Source: SZUA-320 sp963707875
GTDB taxonomy: Bacteria; Gemmatimonadota; Gemmatimonadetes; Gemmatimonadales; GWC2-71-9
NCBI GenBank assembly: GCA_963707875.1
Contig: CAVPRU010000002.1
Location: forward strand, 372,001-436,000
Direction: 5' to 3'
Length of the DNA stretch: 64,000 nucleotides
Part shown: one piece after another, positions 29,541 to 36,960 of the stretch
Layout of the letters: each line of letters starts with the position of its first letter
Numbering within the stretch: the stretch's first letter is position 1
Program-made: the position numbers and the translations under genes
The notes under the pieces: generated by a model
The model's database searches: none
What the model was told of the DNA's origin: nothing
Seen by the model: only the letters and a program-made list of their open reading frames with translations

Positions 29541-29717
29541 CTATCCCTGGTGGACCCTTCTGGTAGGATAGGCCTTCCGGAGCCTGTTAGCGAGCCGACG
29601 CTCGGCCTTCTCGGCTGCCGGTCGGGTAGGATACGTCCGGTGCAGGCAGAGGCCCACCTCGATCCTCCGGAGCCCGATCCGCCGGCTTCGATACTCGGGG
29701 TCCTTCTTCTTGAACAA
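29541..29717 (-). CDS. small basic protein, 58 aa (TTG start)
   Basis: The minus-strand frame from TTG 29717 encodes 58 residues, ending YPTRRVHQG, with 20 or more Arg/Lys. TAG is followed after 17 nt by the next gene start. It is very basic, like a nucleic-acid-binding peptide. A competing frame over the same bases is less protein-like (Ser/Gly/Pro-rich). It is the first gene of the DUF2779 operon if real. Confidence 0.4.
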   Translation of the reverse strand: MFKKKDPEYRSRRIGLRRIEVGLCLHRTYPTRPAAEKAERRLANRLRKAYPTRRVHQG

Positions 29718-29734
29718 CCACTATCGGTCAGGTG

Positions 29735-29951
29735 CTTGACGGCCCACCTTCGCTCTCCCATGTTGAATGAACGCACGGCGGTTTCCCCGATTTGACGGGC
29801 CGTGCGGCGGGGGGTTCCCCGGGCAGTTCCGTCTAAGTCGCGGCTCCCAAGCCCTGCGACTATTACAGTCGGGGGGCTTTTTGTTGTCGCAGGACGCAGT
29901 GCATGGAGAGCGGCGGTGACAGCTCCGGCTCTTTGACCCGCCCGCCAACCG
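29735..29951 (+). repeat. 217-bp structured direct repeat, copy 2 (aptamer truncated)
   Basis: This copy matches 22043-22259 without gaps. It keeps the terminator/antiterminator hairpins but stops in the middle of the aptamer core, just after CCGCCAACCG, where unrelated sequence begins. One substitution breaks the small hairpin that is intact in copy 1 (ACAGC against GCTCT). There is no metK downstream; the next plus-strand sequence lies antisense to ImmA/IrrE. It is probably a decayed leader left by rearrangement. Confidence 0.85.
29850..29882 (+). terminator. terminator hairpin within repeat copy 2
   Basis: AGCCCTGCGACT and AGTCGGGGGGCT pair around ATTAC and are followed by TTTTT. Relative to copy 1 the stem has one extra G-U pair. 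It terminates plus-strand transcription entering from the left. Confidence 0.6.
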
Positions 29952-30048
29952 GGCGATCAGTCCCCCCACCAGTATCGGACGAGCCGGCTCACGACAGGTG
30001 TCACATGCTAGCCCAAACTGTCTCACGAATTGGGGTACACAGCAGATC

Positions 30049-30623
30049 CTACTTACGACGCCGAGTCTTCACTCTAGTGTCGGCCCCCGGCGGTGGTGCC
30101 CAGAAGCCATCCTTCTCCATTCGTCGTTCGATGACTTGCGTCGAGACGTCGAAGTCATCGGCGAGGGCACCGGCGATATAGGTGCGTCCGGCCTCACTGT
30201 CGATCGTCTCGGCAGATAGACCAGCCTTGCGAGCTTCTGCCACAGCGCTTGTGAACAGTTGCCTGAGCTCTTCTTGTGGAACGAGGATCACTCCTGCACA
30301 GAGGTAATCCTCGCCTCCTCGTACAGTGGCCGGTGGAGTTCGAAGTGGGCGAGCTCGTGGGCAAGGCTGAAGCGCAGCCTGCGGTGCCTGTGCTTCATTA
30401 CGAACTCATCCACATAGATGGTCTTGAGATTGCTGGTCAGAAACGCATCGATCTCAAGATCGTCGAGAATGCCGTCGATCGGAATGACCTCGATCTCGTA
30501 GTCAAACTCGACAATCTCCTCAATCGGAACCGGCAGGGTGCGTTCCTCGTGGAACTCCTCGAGGAACGCAGCCGCGCGCTCTCTTAAGTCACCGTAGGAC
30601 AGCACGGCGGGACGAAAGGCCAC
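30049..30623 (-). CDS. ImmA/IrrE-family metallopeptidase, split into two frames
   Basis: The first frame (30623-30288) carries the N-terminal half with the zinc motif HELAHFELH at its end. The second (30291-30049) starts VILVPQEELRQLF and includes LADDFDVSTQVIERRMEK, the usual C-terminal part of ImmA/IrrE. The linker normally found between them (EWQANYFAA-like) is missing, so the split reflects a short deletion plus frame change and not just one base. ImmA-type peptidases cleave their partner XRE repressor. The XRE gene lies 6 bp upstream. Confidence 0.7.
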
Positions 30624-30629
30624 GGGGGG

Positions 30630-31001
30630 TCACGCCTTTCGAATGGAATCAATCAGCTTCTCAAGCTGCTCGCCGCTCAGAGGTTTGCTGCGTAGCGTCC
30701 TGAACAGAATAGGCAATCTGGCAGCTACATCTTCGTCCGCAAGAAGGTCTTGCGGAATCCGCCCCTTCGCCGCAGCGGCCGCATCCATGAGCTCCTCGTA
30801 GGCGGGGCTGTCGGGCTTCAGCTCCAACGCTTTCGCTAGCCGGTTAAGCACATCGATCGCTTCGGGGGCTGCCATGCGGCCTCGTTCCAACCTGCTCGCA
30901 TTGCCTGGATCCATTTCTGCCCTCTCCGCGAACGATCGAAGGCTGAGCCGCAGTTGTGCGCGCCGAGTTCTGACGAGCTCTCCAAAGCTGTTGTCTGACA
31001 T
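30630..31001 (-). CDS. XRE-family HTH transcriptional regulator
   Basis: A 123-residue regulator. The HTH is RAQLRLSLRSFAERAEMDPGNASRLERGR at about residues 14-42, the canonical XRE/Cro fold. The C-terminal half (EDVAARLPILFRTLRSKPLS) would dimerise or bind the ImmA-type partner. Such XRE-ImmA pairs control mobile-element or stress genes by induced cleavage of the repressor. Two perfect palindromes lie 38-80 bp upstream and are its likely operators. Confidence 0.85.
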   Translation of the reverse strand: MSDNSFGELVRTRRAQLRLSLRSFAERAEMDPGNASRLERGRMAAPEAIDVLNRLAKALELKPDSPAYEELMDAAAAAKGRIPQDLLADEDVAARLPILFRTLRSKPLSGEQLEKLIDSIRKA

Positions 31002-31038
31002 ATGGTTAGCTCCTTAGCAGCTAGGCACCTTTGATATC

Positions 31039-31081
31039 GTTGTATCTCAAGTACAACACTGTGTTGTATCTAGTATACAAC
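31039..31081. promoter_or_regulatory. twin palindromic operators of the XRE regulator
   Basis: GTTGTA-N7-TACAAC occurs twice, at 31039-31057 and 31063-31081, each a perfect 6-7-6 inverted repeat, 24 bp centre to centre. They lie between the XRE gene and the divergent open frame at 31116, so they can control both directions. Binding by this XRE is inference from position and symmetry. Confidence 0.75.
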
Positions 31082-31115
31082 GTTTGATTCCGGATGCAAT
31101 CCGGAGGAGGCTCGC

Positions 31116-31190
31116 ATGGCAGAAGAGAAGCTAGTCACGATCTATGTCGAGGGCACTCCGCATGATGCCTCGATTGTTCGGGAGTCTTGA
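31116..31190 (+). pseudogene. 5' fragment of a multiubiquitin-like gene
   Basis: A strong ribosome site (GGAGGAGG) precedes MAEEKLVTIYVEGTPHD, which resembles the first strand of prokaryotic multiubiquitin-domain proteins (VxGxxHE-like). The frame then runs into the 465-bp repeat and stops after 24 residues. The gene has been cut by that rearrangement. Its promoter region with the twin operators is retained, so the original XRE-ImmA target was probably this gene. Confidence 0.4.
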
Positions 31191-31308
31191 CGGGGCCGGA
31201 GTGAGCATGGCGATCAGGGCCACGGATTCCCTCATGTCAGCGGCTGAGGTGGGAGCCTCGATGATGGCACTGACGGCAGACCTGCTTTCTGACCTGAAGA
31301 GCCGCTAA
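31168..31308 (+). pseudogene. 3' remnant of an AbiEii-like nucleotidyltransferase gene
   Basis: The 46 residues PRLFGSLDGAGVSMAIRATD onward, ending LLSDLKSR, match the C-terminus of the intact gene at 33012-33848 in the same frame. The rest of the gene is absent. Confidence 0.8.
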
Positions 31309-31311
31309 TCC

Positions 31312-31629
31312 TCAGGACTCGTGCACTTCCTTGAAGAACGCCTCGAGGTCAAGCACCATCGGCTCCGAAGTACCGGCCGGATGCCAGGTCAGGCTGTCGG
31401 TCACGATCTCAGGCCGAGTGTCCTCGGGCCGCCACCGCTCCACCAGCCGGGCATCCAGGTCCACGATCCAGTACTCCATCACCCCGACCCGCTGATACAA
31501 CGCCCGCTTGATGGTCCGGTCGTACCTGGCCGTGGCAGGCGACACGACCTCCACCACCAGGATCGGTACCCCGAAGTCAGACCAGTGGCTGGGTCGGTGA
31601 CCCGGACGATGGCCAATCACGAACAGGTC
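31312..31629 (-). pseudogene. Uma2-family gene, 5'-truncated
   Basis: Encodes only the last 106 residues of a Uma2 protein (PDLFVIGHRPGHRPSHWSDF to FFKEVHES). The N-terminal ELVDG strand and the promoter block present in the three intact copies are lost. The catalytic PD and VEVVSP segments remain but no start codon exists in a sensible context. Confidence 0.85.
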
Positions 31630-31659
31630 CGGGTGTGAGGCCAGACCACCAACTATGAC

Positions 31660-31903
31660 CACAGTTCGCGGTTTTTTCGCCGATGAGGGTTGAGGTTTTT
31701 CAACAGCGCGGCCTGATCAATAAGTCAGTCTCTTTGAAGAAGAAGAAGAAACTGCTGTTTATTAAGTCATCACTACAGAACGGCATCATAACATGTTGCT
31801 ATGTAACTCATTAGCGCCTAGGCCTTGTATTATTTGTGTGAATGACATATATTGCGCAACGTGTGCAATTAGCTATTTATGAGCACTTTCGATTGCTTTA
31901 TGC
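31660..31903. other. AT-rich intergenic segment
   Basis: About 240 bp of strikingly AT-rich sequence in a GC-rich window, with runs such as GAAGAAGAAGAAGAAAC. It has no gene and leads into the promoter of the AbiEi-like gene. The composition indicates import from a low-GC donor. Confidence 0.6.
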
Positions 31904-31934
31904 TTGGATTTACTATATTGCGCCATGTGTGCAA
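31852..31934. promoter_or_regulatory. paired operator repeats upstream of the AbiEi-like antitoxin
   Basis: TTGCGCAACGTGTGCAA (31852-31868) and TTGCGCCATGTGTGCAA (31918-31934) are near-identical 17-bp imperfect palindromes 66 bp apart. The second overlaps a TATATT -10-like element. AbiEi antitoxins are known to autorepress at paired inverted repeats. Confidence 0.6.
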
Positions 31935-31945
31935 ATGAGAATGAA

Positions 31946-33025
31946 ATGGCAAAAACAGAACAGACTGGAGAAGAAGTAGATCTGGTAGCAAGAGGCATGA
32001 GCCTGCTCCGGGACCGTCTTCCGGAAGGCTGGCAGGTCGAATACGAGAGTGAAGCCAAAGCCCCCGTGTGGGGGAGCAGGTACTTCTTCGACGCGATCAC
32101 CCGGATTACCGCTCCAGACCAGGTGGTGGGAGAGATCCTGGTTGAGGCCAAGGTCCGTTTCTCGCCGCGGGACGCGCTTCTTATCGGCACCATGAAGGAC
32201 CGGATTGGGGAACGTCCCGTTCTGGTGATCAGCCCGTTTCTGAGCAGGAACACCAGGGCCCGATTGCAGGAGGAGGGCCTCAACTGGCTTGACCTGACGG
32301 GAAATCTCCGTTTGGCAATGACAAAGCCAGGGCTGTTTCTCGAATCACAAGGGGCGGAACGCCGGGTTGGTGGGGGAAAGCGCGCTGCCCGGACGATCAA
32401 GGGGGAGCGGGCGGGGCGGATCGTCCGGACCGTGTTGTCTGCCCCATTGCCGATCGGAGTGACTGACCTGGCCCAACTGGCGGGAACCGACCCGGGGTAC
32501 ACCTCCAGGGTGGTGGCGCTCCTCAGCTCGGAAGCCCTGATCGAGCGGGCAGGCCGTGGACCGGTTACCGCAATCGACAAGGTCCGGCTGGTCCGGCGGT
32601 GGGCGGAGGACGCACCCCTTGAGGGAAGGGGGAGGGTGGGAACGTTCCTCGAGCCGCGGGGGCTGGGGGTGCTGCTCGACCGGCTTCGCAACACAGAGAA
32701 GCGGTATGCGATCACGGGATCGTTTGCAGCCCAACGGTGGGCGCCTGTCGCCGCGCCGAGGCTGGCCCAGATCTACGTCAGAGGGGGCTTGGACAAGAGC
32801 GCCGAGGAGCTCGGCCTCCGTCCAGCCAGTGAAGGCGCGAACGTGCAGTTGATCCGCCCCAAAGACCTGACAATTGTTGACCAGGCAGAGAAGGGCGATG
32901 ACGGACTCTGTTACGCCAGGCCGTTGCAGGTGGTGCTGGATCTCCTGACGAGTCCTGGACGAGGGCCTGCCGAGGGGGAGGAATTATTGCGGTGGATGAG
33001 TGAGCGGCCCGATGCCTGGGACTGA
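31946..33025 (+). CDS. AbiEi-like antitoxin / HTH regulator of a type IV toxin-antitoxin pair
   Basis: About 359 aa from ATG 31946; ATG 31925 is possible but lies inside an operator. Residues 60-130 contain a PD-(D/E)XK-like region (GEILVEAKVRFSPRDALLIG, LVISPFLSRNTRARLQEEGLNWLDLTGN). This is followed by a winged-helix segment (GVTDLAQLAGTDPGYTSRVVALLSSEAL) and a C-terminal AbiEi_1-like part. It overlaps the nucleotidyltransferase gene by 14 nt, as expected for a co-translated antitoxin-toxin pair. Confidence 0.65.
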   Translation: MAKTEQTGEEVDLVARGMSLLRDRLPEGWQVEYESEAKAPVWGSRYFFDAITRITAPDQVVGEILVEAKVRFSPRDALLIGTMKDRIGERPVLVISPFLSRNTRARLQEEGLNWLDLTGNLRLAMTKPGLFLESQGAERRVGGGKRAARTIKGERAGRIVRTVLSAPLPIGVTDLAQLAGTDPGYTSRVVALLSSEALIERAGRGPVTAIDKVRLVRRWAEDAPLEGRGRVGTFLEPRGLGVLLDRLRNTEKRYAITGSFAAQRWAPVAAPRLAQIYVRGGLDKSAEELGLRPASEGANVQLIRPKDLTIVDQAEKGDDGLCYARPLQVVLDLLTSPGRGPAEGEELLRWMSERPDAWD

Positions 33026-33848
33026 CGATCTCTACCGGGCTGCCCGGATAGCCCTGCTTGACGCGCTGTTCGCTCTCGAAGCCCACAGGGACGCGATCAT
33101 CCTTGTGGGCGCCCAGGCGATCTACTGCAGGGTAGGGGAAGCGGACATTGCGGTGGCGCCAACGACGACGGATGCCGATCTGGCTCTGGATCCCCATCTG
33201 CTTGCCGCGTTTCCTGCGCTGGACACCATGATGCGCGAGGCCGGCTTTGAGAAGCGGGTGCGACCGCGGCAGGGGGCTCAACCGGGCATCTGGGAGAGGG
33301 CTGTTCCTGGCACCCCCATCCTGGTTGCTGTGGACCTGCTCGTCCCCGCCGGCACGGCATCGCCGGAAGGGCGTCGGTCAGCCCGCCTGCCGGGCCACGC
33401 GAGGGACGCGGCGATGAAGGTGGTCGGGATAGAGGGTGCCCTGGTGGACAACGATTACATGGAGATCAAGGACGCCAGCGGCCGGTCATGTTCGGTGCGC
33501 GTTGCCGGTCCGGCGGCCCTGCTGGTCGCCAAGGTCCACAAGATCGAGGATCGGTTGAGCACGCCTTCGCGCCTGATCGACAAGGATGCACTCGATGTGT
33601 TCCGCCTGCTCCGGGGAACCGCCACTGGCGAGATGGCCGACCGGATGCGTCTCGTTTTGTCCGACTACCGGTCGCGGCCGGTGGCTGAACAGGCGCTTGA
33701 GGTCATGCCTCGATTGTTCGGGGGTCTTGAAGGGGATGGAGTGAAAATGGCGATCAGGGCCACAGACCCCCTCATGTCAGCGGCTGAGGTGGGAGCCTCG
33801 ATGATGGCACTGACGGCAGACCTGCTTTCTGACCTGATGAGCCGCTAA
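33012..33848 (+). CDS. AbiEii-like nucleotidyltransferase toxin
   Basis: About 278 aa. LVGAQAIYCRVGEADIAV then TTTDADLAL forms the G-A-x-A / D-x-D core of minimal nucleotidyltransferases. The protein also has KVHKIEDRL (the conserved K-x-x-x-x-D/R helix of the DUF1814/AbiEii type) and an intact C-terminal tail. The toxins add nucleotides to tRNA or other acceptors. It overlaps the upstream HTH antitoxin. Its last 47 codons are duplicated at 31168. Confidence 0.7.
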   Translation: MPGTDDLYRAARIALLDALFALEAHRDAIILVGAQAIYCRVGEADIAVAPTTTDADLALDPHLLAAFPALDTMMREAGFEKRVRPRQGAQPGIWERAVPGTPILVAVDLLVPAGTASPEGRRSARLPGHARDAAMKVVGIEGALVDNDYMEIKDASGRSCSVRVAGPAALLVAKVHKIEDRLSTPSRLIDKDALDVFRLLRGTATGEMADRMRLVLSDYRSRPVAEQALEVMPRLFGGLEGDGVKMAIRATDPLMSAAEVGASMMALTADLLSDLMSR

Positions 33849-33851
33849 TCC

Positions 33852-34415
33852 TCAGGGCTCGTGCACTTCCTTGAAGAACTCCCCGAGGTCAAGCACCATC
33901 GGTTCTGAACTACCGGCCGGATGCCAAGTCAGGCTGCCTGTCACGATCTCAGGCCGATCATCACCTGGCCGCCACCGTTCCACCAGCCGGGCATCCAGAT
34001 CCACGATCCAGTACTCCATCACCCCGACCCGCTGGTACAACGCCCGCTTGATGGTCCGGTCGTACCTGGCTGTGGCCGGCGACACGACCTCCACCACCAG
34101 GATCGGGACCCCGAAATCAGACCAGTGACTGGGACGGTGGCCCGGACCATGGCCAATCACGAACAGGTCGGGCTGAACCAGCTGCCCATCCCGCAGATCA
34201 AGGTCCGCCGGCGCCCCAAGGGTCAGCCCCATCGCATGGCGGCGGACAAACCCGTCCACCTCCCGACTTAGTGCCCAGACCGCGATCTGGTGCAGCGCCC
34301 TGGGACTCGGTGTCACCAGCAGCGACCCGTCCACCAGCTCGTAACGGTTCCCGTCGTCGGGCAGGTCGAGCACCTGGTCTCGGGTCCAGGAATCCAGCAG
34401 GTCGGGCATACCCAT
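33852..34415 (-). CDS. Uma2-family endonuclease-like protein (copy 2)
   Basis: A 187-residue protein starting MGMPDLLDSWTRDQVLDLPD. YELVDGSLLVTPSP, QPDLFVIG and ILVVEVVSPATARYDR give the E..PD..ExxxK-type pattern of the Uma2 (DUF820) PD-(D/E)XK fold, and YWIVDLDARLVERWRP is the C-terminal block. The function of Uma2 proteins is not established; nuclease activity is inferred from fold. It converges on the nucleotidyltransferase gene with a 3-bp gap. The promoter block matches those of copies 3 and 4. Confidence 0.85.
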   Translation of the reverse strand: MGMPDLLDSWTRDQVLDLPDDGNRYELVDGSLLVTPSPRALHQIAVWALSREVDGFVRRHAMGLTLGAPADLDLRDGQLVQPDLFVIGHGPGHRPSHWSDFGVPILVVEVVSPATARYDRTIKRALYQRVGVMEYWIVDLDARLVERWRPGDDRPEIVTGSLTWHPAGSSEPMVLDLGEFFKEVHEP

Positions 34416-34452
34416 ACGCTACCCTCGGCGTTCAGACCATGGCAACTCGGCA
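34416..34452 (-). promoter_or_regulatory. conserved Uma2 promoter block (copy 2)
   Basis: Reading the minus strand, TTGCCA, then an 18-19 bp spacer ending CGAGGG, then TAGCGT directly abuts ATGGGTATG. The same block precedes Uma2 copies at 36723 and 40060. Confidence 0.55.
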
Positions 34453-34539
34453 TTCCCCAACGATCGGGACATGCCGGCAGCGGCCATCATCAGAACGCTG
34501 CATGAAGAACCCTGCTTCTCCACTCGTCCAACCGGTCAG

Positions 34540-35031
34540 TCAGTTCCGGAAGCCCTCCCACGACCCCCGGTAGGTCATCCCGGCCGGGGTCATCGGTCCG
34601 CCCTGGCAGATGACTCGCCCACCCATCCGGGTGTAACTGGCATTGACCGTCCCCAGATACCAGCAGCTGGGCAGCAACCAGGGGTCCGGCGTCTGGATCC
34701 CGACGCTGTCCCCCCGGACCCGGGCCCAAACATGATTCCACCGGGTGTCATGGAACTGCCGGGTGCCGGGGAACCAGGACGGAGTCGCGTCACAGTCGAC
34801 CACCTGGTCCAGGGTCCAGGTCAGGGCCCCCTCGAAGGAGTGCTCGGTGATGACGAGGGTCGACCGTTCCCGGCATTCCGACCGGGGCACCGAGTCGCCG
34901 ACCAGCACCGACGTGATGGTCCAGGTTCCAACCATCGGACCCTCGGCGGTATCCAGCGGATCGACCAGGTCCTCACAGCCGGCCAGCAGGAGAAGGACGA
35001 CGGGAACCAGGGACTGAAGCGAGGCACGCAT
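34540..35031 (-). CDS. lipoprotein of unknown function, 163 aa
   Basis: The lipobox LLLLLAGC at residues 12-19 (MRASLQSLVPVVLLLLAGCED) marks a type II signal peptide, so the mature protein is membrane-anchored. The following GTWTITSVLVGDS and Cys-containing beta strands suggest a lipocalin-like or small beta-barrel domain. It lies 44 bp downstream of the hydrolase on the same strand. No family name is evident. Confidence 0.7.
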   Translation of the reverse strand: MRASLQSLVPVVLLLLAGCEDLVDPLDTAEGPMVGTWTITSVLVGDSVPRSECRERSTLVITEHSFEGALTWTLDQVVDCDATPSWFPGTRQFHDTRWNHVWARVRGDSVGIQTPDPWLLPSCWYLGTVNASYTRMGGRVICQGGPMTPAGMTYRGSWEGFRN

Positions 35032-35074
35032 GGGGCTCTCCTCATGGAGGTTGCCCCAAGCTGCCCTCGGCGGG

Positions 35075-36019
35075 TCAAGGCGCCGTCAAGCGCCGGTAGA
35101 ACTCCCGCACCAGCCGCAGATGCTCGGCCGTGTTGTCGGTCGGCGTGACATGCGCCGAGCCCGGGATCACCGCGAACTCGGCCCCCGGCACCAGGGCCGC
35201 ATGGCGCTGCACCGTGGCCGGCACCGCCTCATCGAACTCCCCCGCCAGGAACAGGGTCGGCACCTGGATGAGCGACAGGCTGTCGGTCACGTCAAAATCC
35301 TGCAGGAACCCGGTCGCCGTGAACTCGCTGGGTCCCCACATGTACCCGTAGATCTCGGGATTGAACGCCGCAAACGCGCTGTCGGTGTGCGGGCTCCACG
35401 GCTCCGCCCGGCTCACGAACTTGCGGTAGAACGCCATCACCGCCGCCTGATACTCCGGGTTCGCGTAGTCGCCCGACGCCTCGTACTTGGCCACTGCCCG
35501 CTGGACCGAGTCGGGCAGGGTGGCCAGCAGGGCCCGCCCATCCGCCAGCCAGTCCGGGATGCTCAACGCCGGACTCGACAGCACCAGCGACACCACCCGG
35601 TCGGGGTGGGCAAAGTAGTACTGGACGCCCAGCATGGTGCCCCAGCTGTGACCCAGCAGGTGGAACTTCTCGATGCCGAGCGAGTCGCGGAGGGCCTCGA
35701 GCTGGGCGACGAAGGCCGCCTCGGTCCACAGGGTCGAGTCGGTGGTGGCGTCCGACCGGCCGCTGCCCAGCTGGTCGTAGATGATGACCGGCCGCTCATC
35801 GGCCAGCGCCGTCAACGGGGTCAGGTAGTGGCTGGTGAACCCGGGCCCTCCATGCAGCATGATGACCGGGGTCCCCGGTCCGCTTCCCACCACCTGGTAC
35901 CACATCCGGCCTTCCTTGAAGTGGATGTAGCCTTCGCCTGGGACCAGAGGGGTAGCGGGGCTGTCGGCGCAGCCAGCGGCGAGGATCAGGGCGGCAGTGG
36001 CCAAGGCAAGACGGGGCAT
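35075..36019 (-). CDS. proline-iminopeptidase-like alpha/beta hydrolase lipoprotein
   Basis: The start MPRLALATAALILAAGC is a lipobox signal. MLHGGPG (oxyanion HGGP), GHSWGTMLG (nucleophile Ser), FLAGEFDEAVP (Asp) and SAHVTP (His) make the full catalytic set of the S33 / proline iminopeptidase family. It would hydrolyse N-terminal Pro peptides or other small amides or esters at the periplasmic surface. The frame is intact at 314 aa. The upstream ATG at 36109 gives a longer frame but lacks the signal context. Confidence 0.85.
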   Translation of the reverse strand: MPRLALATAALILAAGCADSPATPLVPGEGYIHFKEGRMWYQVVGSGPGTPVIMLHGGPGFTSHYLTPLTALADERPVIIYDQLGSGRSDATTDSTLWTEAAFVAQLEALRDSLGIEKFHLLGHSWGTMLGVQYYFAHPDRVVSLVLSSPALSIPDWLADGRALLATLPDSVQRAVAKYEASGDYANPEYQAAVMAFYRKFVSRAEPWSPHTDSAFAAFNPEIYGYMWGPSEFTATGFLQDFDVTDSLSLIQVPTLFLAGEFDEAVPATVQRHAALVPGAEFAVIPGSAHVTPTDNTAEHLRLVREFYRRLTAP

Positions 36020-36156
36020 GGGGCGCTCGGGGCTGTGGGTTGCCTCGAATGTACGGCGGGGTTCACCTGTCAGCCAGTTGGGTCGGACGCCGGTAGTGGG
36101 TCTACCCACTGCTCGGACGCCTGCCGTTGATGAAGCGTACGACCAGCAACGGTGCG

Positions 36157-36723
36157 CTAGCTTTGCCCGTGGACCTCGGCGAAGAGCTCGGTGAGGTGAA
36201 GCACCAGCGGCTGGGCTGACCCGGCCGGATTCCAGCTTAGCTCCTCGGTCAGAATCTCTGGCCGTTCATCGTCCGGCCGCCACCGCTCCACCAACCGCGC
36301 ATCAAGATCCACGATCCAGTACTCCGGGACCCCGGTCCGCTGATAGAGCTTCCGCTTGAGGGTCCGGTCGTATCGGGCGGTGGAGGGAGAGAGCACTTCC
36401 GCCACCAGGATCGGGATGCCGACCTCCGACCATTCACTTGGTCGTTCCCCGGGTGGGTGACCGACTACGAATAGATCGGGCTGGACCAGCTGGCCGTCCC
36501 GGAGATCGAGGTCTGACGGGGAGGACAGCACCTCCCCCAAGCGGTGACACTCCACGTGGGCGTCAATCGCACGGAACAGGGTCCTGACTCCCCGCTGATG
36601 CAGTATTCTGGGGCTCGGGCTCACCAGCAGCTCGCCATCCACCAGCTCGTACCGGTTCCCGTCGTCCGGCAGGGCGAGTACCTGCTCCCGCGTCCAGCGC
36701 TCCACCAATTCAGGCATACCCAT
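36157..36723 (-). CDS. Uma2-family endonuclease-like protein (copy 3)
   Basis: A 188-residue protein (MGMPELVERWTREQVLALPD) with YELVDGELLVSPSP, QPDLFVVG, ILVAEVLSPSTARYDR and YWIVDLDARLVERWRP. It is full length, intact, and about 70 percent similar to copies 2 and 4 by eye. It is monocistronic behind the conserved promoter block. Its function is unproven. Confidence 0.85.
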   Translation of the reverse strand: MGMPELVERWTREQVLALPDDGNRYELVDGELLVSPSPRILHQRGVRTLFRAIDAHVECHRLGEVLSSPSDLDLRDGQLVQPDLFVVGHPPGERPSEWSEVGIPILVAEVLSPSTARYDRTLKRKLYQRTGVPEYWIVDLDARLVERWRPDDERPEILTEELSWNPAGSAQPLVLHLTELFAEVHGQS

Positions 36724-36753
36724 ACGCTACCCTCGGCGCTCAGCGTGTGGCAA
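36724..36753 (-). promoter_or_regulatory. conserved Uma2 promoter block (copy 3)
   Basis: On the minus strand, TTGCCA (36753-36748), 18-bp spacer, TAGCGT (36729-36724), then ATGGGTATG. A transcription start 7 nt past the -10 box would fall on the second ATG, implying a leaderless message starting MPEL. Confidence 0.55.
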
Positions 36754-36861
36754 CTCGGCATCCCTCACGCTGGCATTGCCCGGCGAAATCGGCTCACCAA
36801 CTCAATGCGGCGATGACCCGAACCGTCGGCGAAGGCACTGTCACAACATGGGGGCGGCTGT

Positions 36862-36888
36862 AGGGGTGTCGCCGCCCTTGGCGTGTCT
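36862..36888 (+). promoter_or_regulatory. 27-nt motif shared with the other lipoprotein promoter
   Basis: AGGGGTGTCG..CCCTTGGCGTGTCT matches 21 of 27 positions of 44242-44268. Both end 72-75 bp before the start codon of paralogous lipoproteins. A promoter for the local ECF sigma factor is the simplest reading. Confidence 0.5.
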
Positions 36889-36960
36889 ACTGGTCAAACG
36901 CGCCACTTGAGCGGCCTCCCGATCGGGCGGTCCGCCGGGGCCATGACCAGGAGTACCACC

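Larger units (their letters stand above)
31165..31629. repeat. 465-bp direct repeat, copy A
   Basis: Identical in layout to 33705-34169 at a constant offset of 2540 bp with no indel. It carries the 3' end of a nucleotidyltransferase gene and the 3' two thirds of a Uma2 gene. Differences lie mostly at third codon positions, so the copies diverged while coding. Confidence 0.85.

Noticed and set aside
34540..35148. Plus-strand frame at 34471-35148 opposite the lipoprotein
   Set aside because: Pro/Gly/Arg-rich shadow; the minus strand has a lipobox protein with a normal signal peptide.
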